The notes beneath the pieces were generated by a model. The model saw only the letters and a list, made by a program, of their open reading frames with translations, ran no database searches and was not told the DNA's origin. This document shows positions 7,801 to 13,503 of a stretch of DNA of 42,539 bases, one piece after another; position 1 is the first letter of the stretch; every line of letters starts with the position of its first letter. A program made the position numbers and the translations under genes. Source of the DNA: Lentisphaerota bacterium (GTDB lineage: Bacteria > Verrucomicrobiota > Lentisphaeria > Victivallales > Victivallaceae); assembly GCA_015061695.1 (NCBI GenBank), contig SUWA01000011.1:1-42539 (forward strand). Reading direction: 5' to 3'.

Positions 7801-8650
7801 TACGGTGAAAAACAACGGCTTGACCGATGCCGGAGCTTCCACGCTCTACGTTTACGATAACGGCGTGAAGATCGGCGAAGTCAAAGTTGATCCCATTGCT
7901 GCCGGAGCCGTTTACAAAGGTTCTTACACTGCCGCCCCGGGTGTTCTGACGGTTGGAACGCACAAGCTGCGGCTGCTGGCCGACGGCGCCAACAGCGTGG
8001 TGGAAAGCAACAATAACAACAACGGTTATACCAGAACCGTGGAAATCACTGCGGTGAACAATCCGGATTTGACCATCAGCGCCTTCAGTTGCGCCGGCAG
8101 TGTCAGCAGCAATGATGTGCTGGTGCTGAATTACACCGTCAAAAATGTCGGCGATATGCCGGCGGCATCTTCGCTGCTTTACATTTGCAACGGCAACGAA
8201 GTGCTCGGAGCTGTGGTGGTCGAGCCGCTTGCCGCCGGCGGCGTTTATCAGGGCAGCTACAAACTTGCTGCAGACAAGCTCAAAAGCGGCAGCAACCGGG
8301 TGCGGCTGCTGGCCGATGCGGCAGGGCAAATCACCGAAGCCGACGAAAACAACAACGGCTATACCCGCACAGTCAATGTGGTCGAAAATCCCTCCGGCGG
8401 CTGGCTTGAAGCCGGTCCGGCCGCAGAGCCTGAAGCCGGATATCTGCTGCCGGAATCGGACTGCAGTGCAGCCATTGATCTTGAAGTCGCTGCTGTTGAG
8501 TACACCGGCAGCAGCAGCAGTGATCTGATCCGGCTGGATCTGCTGACCGTTGCCGATGGTTCGCAGGAATTGTTGTGTCAGACCGCTGCGGGTATGGAAA
8601 ATGATGAGTTGAAAAGCAAATACGCCATCGAGTTGGGTATCTGCGGATAA
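4805..8650 (+). CDS. Large protein with beta-helix-like repeats and seven CARDB domains
   Basis: A 1281-residue protein. Residues 1-150 are unique. About 150-260 contain spaced ITVNNGG, VTVNNGG and LTVNNGG motifs like the parallel beta-helix of AIDA-type adhesins. From about 420 to 1195 seven repeats of ~111 residues each begin (P/A)DL.I and end with a NNGY(S/T)RTV-type motif, matching the CARDB fold (a bacterial cell-adhesion-related Ig-like domain). A short tail follows. No signal peptide, membrane segment, sortase motif or C-terminal barrel is visible, so the export route is unclear. The first ~300 codons are AT-rich while the CARDB part is GC-rich, suggesting a mosaic gene. Probably a surface or extracellular adhesive protein by family analogy. 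Confidence 0.85.
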   Translation: MADNDIVVLDGKMGYKTLGSLLLVRMHNVGGGWLSSDYIVVWGDNEWRKTGWHVNMKPCTHGYTQAEFENCTNAVMISLFKPQDVLADIGYKIGSATYSQLYGERFFYLYAEDQEVIESVTKYTLTIVPNGVMSCQTKYDGTYDLANAIVLRDELMLKDVTVGSNYDGNMLKVNAMACNITVNNGGELHAGFETTNEENTLFSIANVTVNNGGTFLGLEGSVAGLTVNNGGVVGLEDTLILRIDSAGEDIPEEYKDMTSTFALDINKGGIVILMGESYISHNVTVGGLLVIDEAMILDEEMQEGYFLDLTLEAYELEAGNSDALLEGFENLALDYTTCNISVKSDMEQGLYKLATDVGSRVLSNVTITVDGSSAGKFTYSDGAYSAVRLNGMDYKLLTDDDCLTLQLSAVPVVPVVPTFADLSIAAFTAPDAVRTTDDVILNFAVRNSGDAAAAASKLYIYVDGVKIGETDIGELAAGATAQGTYTIKGNTLKEGARKIRLVADGSDLVVESNEGNNGYSRTVNVTGTPDLTIAAFTAPASVRRNEAVTLNFTVKNSGDGAAAPSKVYVYDDGVKIGEVAIGSITAGSVCKGTYTIAAGQLAAGTNRIRLLADGAGAVTESNEGNNGNSRSVEVEKPVVVGKPDLIISQFSAASEVKTTDDVTLSFSVKNQGNASAAASKLYIYNDGVKIGEADVKSIAAGATVQGTYTIKGNTLKEGARKIRLVADGDNVIAESNNNNNGYTRTVNVTGTPDLTVAVFSLSSGAIKDNEAVTLNFTVKNSGDGAAAGSLAYIYDNGVKIGEVAIAPVAAGSNVRGSFTIAAGMLAAGEHRLRVVADGANSVVESDNNNNGSSKVLSVAASVTPADLVIGSLSAPEKVDTKQDLTLDYTVRNNGGTAAAVSVLYIYDNGDLLDMVVIDQVAAHSSYAGSYTIKAGELAEGEHRFRLLADATSLVPESDNHNNGYSRSVTVFERTPADLVIAACSAPGSAGINQAVKLDFTVKNNGLTDAGASTLYVYDNGVKIGEVKVDPIAAGAVYKGSYTAAPGVLTVGTHKLRLLADGANSVVESNNNNNGYTRTVEITAVNNPDLTISAFSCAGSVSSNDVLVLNYTVKNVGDMPAASSLLYICNGNEVLGAVVVEPLAAGGVYQGSYKLAADKLKSGSNRVRLLADAAGQITEADENNNGYTRTVNVVENPSGGWLEAGPAAEPEAGYLLPESDCSAAIDLEVAAVEYTGSSSSDLIRLDLLTVADGSQELLCQTAAGMENDELKSKYAIELGICG
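6062..7385 (+). repeat. Tandem ~670-bp dimer duplication inside the CARDB array
   Basis: Repeats 1 and 2 are duplicated as a pair into repeats 3 and 4, offset 669-672 bases. ACGGATGATGTAA at 6110 recurs at 6779 and AACGAAGCTGTAAC at 6437 recurs at 7109. One stretch of about 70 bases near 6250-6318 is nearly identical to 6920-6987. Repeats 5-7 are more diverged. This indicates a recent unequal exchange. Confidence 0.8.
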
Positions 8651-8672
8651 AAGGTTTATCAGCAAGCTGCTT

Positions 8673-8707
8673 CCCGCGCATTTCTTCCGGAAAAGCGCGG
8701 GTTTTTA
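8673..8707 (+). terminator. Hairpin terminator of the CARDB gene
   Basis: CCCGCGC and GCGCGGG form the stem, with a T run at 8702-8706, 22 bases after the stop codon. Confidence 0.85.
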
Positions 8708-8719
8708 TTGCTTTTTACT

Positions 8720-8728
8720 TGCTATAAT
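8720..8728 (+). promoter_or_regulatory. Extended -10 element before cysS
   Basis: TGC directly followed by TATAAT (8723-8728) fits an extended -10 promoter; no good -35 is present. It lies 60 bases upstream of cysS. Confidence 0.5.
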
Positions 8729-8788
8729 CCCTTTGAAGTGGTATTTTATTACCAAGTCTATTTTGAAACAAACTAAAAGGAACATAAA

Positions 8789-10213
8789 ATGGCTGATAAA
8801 GTACGTTTTTTCAATACCATGGCCCGCCGGCTTCAGGAGTTTGAATCACTCCAGCCCGGCAAGGTCGGACTCTACACTTGCGGGCCGACGGTTTACAACT
8901 ACGCCCATATCGGGAACTTCCGGGCTTATACCTTTGAAGATATACTCTGCCGCACTTTGCGGTTGGCCGGTTACGAGGTCAAACAGGTAATGAACCTGAC
9001 CGACGTGGACGACAAAACCATCCGCGATTCGCAGAAAGAAAATCTGCCGCTCAAAGAGTTTACCGCCCGTTACATTCAGGCCTTTTTTGAGGATCTGAAA
9101 AAACTGCGCATTCATCCGGCGGCAGTTTATCCGGCAGCAACTGAGCATATTGCGGAAATGATCGAGCTGATTCAAAAACTCTTTGATAAAGGTTATGCCT
9201 ATTGCGCCGAAGATAAGTCCGTTTATTTTGCCATCGACAAATTTCCCGCTTACGGCAAGCTGGCCAATATCGACCGCGAAAATCAGCGCGCCGGCGTGCG
9301 GATCAAAACCGACGAGTACGCCAAGGACTCCGTGGCTGACTTTGCGTTGTGGAAAGCCTGGGACGAAAAAGACGGCGATGTTGTCTGGGATTCACCCTGG
9401 GGCAGGGGCCGTCCCGGCTGGCATATCGAGTGTTCGGCCATGGCCATGAAATATCTGGGGGCCACTTTCGACATCCACACCGGCGGCATCGACAACATGT
9501 TCCCGCACCATGAAGATGAAATCGCCCAGAGCGAAGGCGCCAATGAATGCAAATATGTAAATTACTGGCTGCATTGCGCGCATCTGATGGTCAATGGCGA
9601 AAAAATGTCTAAATCGCTGGGCAACTTTTTTACACTGCGCGATCTGGAAGCTCAAGGCCGCAGCGGCCGCGAAATACGCTATGTGCTGATGAGTACGCAC
9701 TACCGCAAAAAACTCAACTTTACCTTTGATGCGCTTGATCAGGCCCGCGAAGCTCTGCGTAAATTCGACGATTGCTTTGTCCGGCTGGGCGCTGCCAACG
9801 GTAATGGTTCGGCGGATGCCGAAGCCAAAGCGGCGGCGGATAAATGTGTGGCAGATTTCAAAAACGCCATGTTCGACGATTTGAACACGGCCGAAGCCTC
9901 GGCGGCGATCTACAATCTGCTGCACGAAGCCAACAAACTGCTGGCCGCCGGTACGCTGTCGGGTGCCGGCGCGGCGGTCATGCTGGATGCGTTCCGTACT
10001 TTTGACAGTGTCTGGGCGTGTCTGGATGTGGATGCGGCATTGGCGGCCGATAACTCGATCCCCGCAGAAATCGAGGCGCTGGCCGTTGCCCGGCTGGAAG
10101 CCCGCAAAGCAAAGAACTGGGCCGAATCCGACCGCTTGCGCGATGAAATCAAAAGCAAAGGCTATGCGGTGGAAGATGCTCCCGGTGGTACTTACCGTTT
10201 GAAAAAACTTTAA
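8789..10213 (+). CDS. cysS: Cysteinyl-tRNA synthetase
   Basis: Class I aminoacyl-tRNA synthetase that charges tRNA-Cys in the cytoplasm. The 474 residues are full length. Cys31 opens the CGPTVYNYAHIGN motif and is the expected first zinc ligand. HIGN is at 40-43, WHIECSAM near 211-218 provides Cys215, and FPHHEDE near 238-244 supplies the remaining zinc-site histidine and acidic residue. KMSKS is at 272-276. The C-terminal DALR-like helical region ends with ARLEARKAKNWAESDRLRDEI, typical of the family. The ATG at 8789 is preceded by AAAAGGA. It is monocistronic, between two terminators; no T-box or other leader is seen. Confidence 0.98.
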   Translation: MADKVRFFNTMARRLQEFESLQPGKVGLYTCGPTVYNYAHIGNFRAYTFEDILCRTLRLAGYEVKQVMNLTDVDDKTIRDSQKENLPLKEFTARYIQAFFEDLKKLRIHPAAVYPAATEHIAEMIELIQKLFDKGYAYCAEDKSVYFAIDKFPAYGKLANIDRENQRAGVRIKTDEYAKDSVADFALWKAWDEKDGDVVWDSPWGRGRPGWHIECSAMAMKYLGATFDIHTGGIDNMFPHHEDEIAQSEGANECKYVNYWLHCAHLMVNGEKMSKSLGNFFTLRDLEAQGRSGREIRYVLMSTHYRKKLNFTFDALDQAREALRKFDDCFVRLGAANGNGSADAEAKAAADKCVADFKNAMFDDLNTAEASAAIYNLLHEANKLLAAGTLSGAGAAVMLDAFRTFDSVWACLDVDAALAADNSIPAEIEALAVARLEARKAKNWAESDRLRDEIKSKGYAVEDAPGGTYRLKKL

Positions 10214-10238
10214 CGAAAAAGTTCAAAAGCAAGTAAAA

Positions 10239-10285
10239 AACAGCACTTTCCTGCGGCTTAAAGCCCGGGGAAAGTGCTGTTTTTG
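10239..10285. terminator. Bidirectional terminator between cysS and the SEDS gene
   Basis: ACAGCACTTTCC pairs with GGAAAGTGCTGT. A T run follows on the plus strand (10280-10284) and another on the minus strand (the A run before 10240). It serves both converging transcripts. Confidence 0.85.
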
Positions 10286-10305
10286 TATTCAGGATAACTG
10301 AAAAA

Positions 10306-11424
10306 TCAATTGTTTTTGTCATCGTGCTGCAGCAGGCGGGTTGGCTCCTGCCGGCCGGCGCTTACGGCGGTTCCCAGCATCAGCATGACTCCGACCAATG
10401 AACTGCCGCCGTAACTTACCAGCGGCAAAGTTATGCCGGTCGGCGGCAGCAAGCCGAGGTTGACTGCTATATGCAGCATGGTCTGCATCATAAGCATACA
10501 GCTCAAAGAGTCGATTGCGCTCCGTCGCAGCGAGTTTCTCCGCCACGCTCCCAGCGCGAACATCTGCCGGAAAAGTCCGGCATAAAGCATCAGCAGAATA
10601 AATGCGCCGCAAAAGCCCAGCATTTCGCACAAGCCGGCGAAGATGGAATCGTTGTAAGCCAGCGGCAGAAAACTGTTGCTCCACACGGCCATATCGCCCT
10701 TGACCCCGGTCCACTCTCCGCGCGAAACCGCAATCGTGAACTGGTGCAGATGCCAGCTGCCGCCCAGCGGATCGAGTTCCGGGCAGAAAAAGTGCAGCAG
10801 CCGCTTGCGCATATAGCCGTTGGCCATGATCGCGCTGATCGCCGCCGGAACTGCCGCCAGCGCAGTCAACAGGAGATATTTGAACTTGACCCGGCAGAAA
10901 TAGAGTGTACCCAAGCCGCCGGTCAGATAGATGATCATAGTGCCAAAATCCGGTTGGAGCAAAAGCAGCAGCACAAACAGTGCGATCACTCCCAGCGCAG
11001 TACCCACCCGTGCCGCCTCCGGTAATTTCGGCAAGTGCAGAATATGTACCAGCGTAAGGATATAAAATACTTTGAGCAATTCCGATGGCTGCAGACTGAA
11101 TCCGCCCAGCTTGAACCATCCGCTCATGCCGTTGATATTGTTGCCCATCAGCGGTAAAAGCAAAAGCAGCAGCACTCCGCCGGCAGTTATCGGCAGACAA
11201 TATTTCATCAGCGTGGAAAATCTGATCCGGCAAATCACAAAAAACATGCTCCATGCGGTCAGCGCCCACAAACTCTGTTTGCCCAGCAGTTCCGACCAGC
11301 TGCCGTTCAGGGCCAGCGTGCGGTAAATCGCCATCAGCCCCCACAGCGTGATCGCACCGGCCGCCGCCGCGATCAGCGTGATATGTAAATGAATCTTGTA
11401 AGTTTGCTGCTGACGTTTATTCAT
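10306..11424 (-). CDS. SEDS-family peptidoglycan polymerase (FtsW/RodA)
   Basis: A polytopic inner-membrane glycosyltransferase of the FtsW/RodA/SpoVE family, 372 residues, which polymerises lipid II into glycan strands together with a class B PBP. Family hallmarks are NGMSGWFKLGGFSLQPSEL, QPDFGTMIIYL, LPLAYNDSIFAGLCE (whose Asp matches the essential aspartate region) and the C-terminal LLPPTGITLPLVSYGGSS. FtsW and RodA cannot be told apart safely; the G-x-x-x-x-x-S-x-x-FLPLAYND stretch looks slightly more FtsW-like. The ATG at 11424 is preferred over a GTG at 11436 because GGGGAG precedes it at good spacing. It overlaps the stop of the PBP-pedestal gene by eight bases, so the two are translationally coupled. 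Confidence 0.93.
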   Translation of the reverse strand: MNKRQQQTYKIHLHITLIAAAAGAITLWGLMAIYRTLALNGSWSELLGKQSLWALTAWSMFFVICRIRFSTLMKYCLPITAGGVLLLLLLPLMGNNINGMSGWFKLGGFSLQPSELLKVFYILTLVHILHLPKLPEAARVGTALGVIALFVLLLLLQPDFGTMIIYLTGGLGTLYFCRVKFKYLLLTALAAVPAAISAIMANGYMRKRLLHFFCPELDPLGGSWHLHQFTIAVSRGEWTGVKGDMAVWSNSFLPLAYNDSIFAGLCEMLGFCGAFILLMLYAGLFRQMFALGAWRRNSLRRSAIDSLSCMLMMQTMLHIAVNLGLLPPTGITLPLVSYGGSSLVGVMLMLGTAVSAGRQEPTRLLQHDDKNN

Positions 11425-12079
11425 TATGCTCCCCACCGGGGGTTATCTGTACTGTTACATCCCGCCCGTCAACCGCATCGCGGGTTATCCGGAAAGTAGA
11501 CTCCACCCAGTTGCCGTGCCGGTCGAGCATAACACTGAAAGTGCCCGGTGTGCCGCGCAACTGTGAATCGTACTCTTTTTCCCAGCCGGAAATACCGGTT
11601 TCCACACCGTTGATCTGCCGGACCTGACCCACTTGCGCGTGATGTGCATTGATCCGTCGTTCCCAGCGCAAGTCTACATCCAGCGCCCGGTAAGTCAAAC
11701 TCAACCGGTCGGCGGCCTCCACTTCGGCCGCAGTCAGATTACGTTTCAGCACCGTGTTGCGGGTGTGGAAGTTTTCCGGCAGAAAAATATCTTTGAAACT
11801 GCTTTTCAGGTCGCCGATCATGGCATCGTGCTGCGAAGCATTGTAGCGGTCAACTTTAAAAATCAAATCGTAGCAGCGTTCCGACCACGCCAGCAACCGG
11901 CCGTTCCGGTCATAGATCCGCCCGCGTATGGCCGGCAGTTCTCCGGTCTGTTCCGAAGTTTTGATGACCTCCTGCCGGTAACGCTCTCCTCCGGCTCCGG
12001 CCAGAAAAAGCATCCGGCCGATGATCAAAAACAATCCGGCCAAAGCAATGATAAAAAATATTTTATGACGCTTATCCAA
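11417..12079 (-). CDS. Class B PBP pedestal without transpeptidase domain
   Basis: A 220-residue protein, starting at a TTG that follows GGGAG by six bases. One membrane helix lies at about residues 6-27, followed by the class B PBP anchor motif RGRIYDRNGRLLA (52-64), the dimerisation/pedestal region, and the motif SGWEKEYDSQLRGTPG that in PBP2/FtsI closes the pedestal. The chain ends at DVTVQITPGGEHNE, exactly where PBPs read DVxLTID and enter the transpeptidase domain. No S-x-x-K, S-x-N or KTG motif exists here or just downstream; the next gene, a SEDS polymerase, overlaps the stop. Class B pedestals activate SEDS partners, so this looks like a dedicated non-enzymatic activator. A stop-generating truncation is possible but coupling argues for a maintained gene. 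Confidence 0.85.
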   Translation of the reverse strand: MDKRHKIFFIIALAGLFLIIGRMLFLAGAGGERYRQEVIKTSEQTGELPAIRGRIYDRNGRLLAWSERCYDLIFKVDRYNASQHDAMIGDLKSSFKDIFLPENFHTRNTVLKRNLTAAEVEAADRLSLTYRALDVDLRWERRINAHHAQVGQVRQINGVETGISGWEKEYDSQLRGTPGTFSVMLDRHGNWVESTFRITRDAVDGRDVTVQITPGGEHNE

Positions 12080-12189
12080 ATCAGACTCCCTGCTGGTGGA
12101 TAACAATAACTCAATACTGTTTTTTGCAGTTTCTGAAGCAGTAAAAACTCTAAAACAGCGTTGCTCCGGACGAACCGCCCGCATCTGCC

Positions 12190-12825
12190 TTATGATTTGC
12201 GGTCAAGCAGATTATTGATAAGCTGAAAAAGCGTTTTCATATCCTGCGATACATTACCGGCCTGACAGCGCCGGAACCGGTCGCCCCGCGCGTTGGCTTC
12301 CAGCACGCCGGACATCTCTTCCAACGGCGCCAGTAAAGCCCGCCGCATCCGCTGTTCAAAGTAGATCGCCAGCACAAAGAATATCAGCGTCAGCAGCACA
12401 ATGGCCCATGCCCCGGCCTGCCTTAACCGCTGGGCACGATCCGCAGCTGCGGTGATTGCCTCCTGATTATCTCTGTGCAGCTCCAGAACCTGTTCTGACA
12501 ATGCGATTTTTACCGTTGCATCTCCGTTTTTGAGTTGCTCGAAAAGCTTTTTTATAGTATTGATATTTTCTTCTTCGCCCTGTTCGGTGATATTGTCTGC
12601 GGCAATTTGGAGTGCAGCTTGGAAATTATCCTGATCCATCGACTTGGCGGTCAGCTCGCGCAGCATGATTTCGCAGGCATTAAGGCTGACCACGTTGCGG
12701 TCGCAGATACTTTGGATTTCCGGATTCATGCGCTGAAAGTGCCAGACCGCGCCAAAGCTCAACAGCAAATTGAACAGAATCATCAGCCAAACACTCAACG
12801 AAATGATCTTGCCCGAGGGAAACAT
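12190..12825 (-). CDS. HAMP-domain membrane sensor-like protein without output domain
   Basis: 211 residues. A first membrane helix (about 8-28) is followed by a ~105-residue helical periplasmic region rich in Glu, Gln and Asn, like the four-helix bundle of chemoreceptors. A second helix lies at about 138-156, then a HAMP-like segment (RRALLAPLEEMSGVLEANARGD and on to FQLINNLLDRKS). It ends there: no histidine kinase, cyclase or MCP signalling domain. HAMP domains pass conformational change across membranes, so it may signal through a partner protein. It starts three bases after the KtrA gene ends and precedes the PBP pedestal gene by 110 bases, within the same transcription unit. Function not assigned. 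Confidence 0.75.
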   Translation of the reverse strand: MFPSGKIISLSVWLMILFNLLLSFGAVWHFQRMNPEIQSICDRNVVSLNACEIMLRELTAKSMDQDNFQAALQIAADNITEQGEEENINTIKKLFEQLKNGDATVKIALSEQVLELHRDNQEAITAAADRAQRLRQAGAWAIVLLTLIFFVLAIYFEQRMRRALLAPLEEMSGVLEANARGDRFRRCQAGNVSQDMKTLFQLINNLLDRKS

Positions 12826-12828
12826 GAT

Positions 12829-13482
12829 TTATACCTCCCGTGAAAGTTTGTCGATCGCCCGGTCATCCGATACGATCAACAGCATGTCATCGGCCGACAA
12901 CACCTGTTTGGGATCCGGCTTGTACAGCACCCCGTTGCGGCGCACTGCAGCGACAATGATACCGTATTTCTTGGGCATTTCCAGATCGACGAGAGTTTTG
13001 CCGACCATGGAGGACGGCAGCCGGATCTCGGTAAGACTCAATTCATAGCCGGAGTCATTTTCGGGAATGATATTGCGGTAAAGCAAGTGGGTGGCAAATC
13101 GCCGCCCGAAATCCTGTTCCGGAATGATAACTTCGTGCGCTCCGACCATAAAAAGAATGCGCCGGTAAGTGGCGCTGCTGGCGCGGGCCACAATATGCTT
13201 GCACCCCATTTGCCGCAGCAGCGCGGTGCAGATAATGGCGGATTCTTTGGAGGAATTGCCCATGGCACAGATCACAGTATCGCGCTCGGCGGGCATAAGT
13301 TTGGCCAATGCGGATTCATCGGTGGCATCCAGCGCCACCGCATGAGTAACAAACTCGGCCGCCATATCGATTTTTTCCTGTTCGGTATCTACCGCCAGAA
13401 CTTCGACTCCACGATCAGACAGGGCTTTGGCCAACGCCATGCCGAATTGTCCCAACCCGATGATCATCATTTGCTTATTCAT
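12829..13482 (-). CDS. ktrA: KtrA/TrkA-type RCK regulatory subunit of a K+ transporter
   Basis: A 217-residue cytoplasmic protein. The N-terminal RCK (Rossmann) domain begins MIIGLGQFGMALAKAL with the G-x-G-x-x-G nucleotide motif and an acidic residue at the end of beta-2 (VLAVDTE), consistent with NAD(H)/ATP binding. The C-terminal RCK_C domain covers about 135-217 (LPSSMVGKTLVDLEMPKKYG, then DDMLLIVSDDRAIDKL). The length is that of KtrA, one RCK_N/RCK_C unit, not the doubled TrkA of E. coli. It gates the membrane subunit encoded 21 bases upstream (13504-15513). AAGGAG-like sequence precedes the ATG. Confidence 0.95.
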   Translation of the reverse strand: MNKQMMIIGLGQFGMALAKALSDRGVEVLAVDTEQEKIDMAAEFVTHAVALDATDESALAKLMPAERDTVICAMGNSSKESAIICTALLRQMGCKHIVARASSATYRRILFMVGAHEVIIPEQDFGRRFATHLLYRNIIPENDSGYELSLTEIRLPSSMVGKTLVDLEMPKKYGIIVAAVRRNGVLYKPDPKQVLSADDMLLIVSDDRAIDKLSREV

Positions 13483-13503
13483 AAAAATAATTCTCCTTGA
13501 TCT

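Noticed and set aside
7337-8665. 442-codon minus-strand frame opposite the CARDB gene
   Set aside because: A mirror of the regular CARDB codon pattern; low-complexity His/Ile/Val translation, no start signal.
8650-8789. T-box or other riboswitch before cysS
   Set aside because: The interval holds only the upstream gene's terminator and a promoter element; no T-box sequence or antiterminator pair.
10319-11344. 341-codon frame overlapping the SEDS gene on the same strand
   Set aside because: Arg/Gly/Ala-rich out-of-frame translation without membrane segments.
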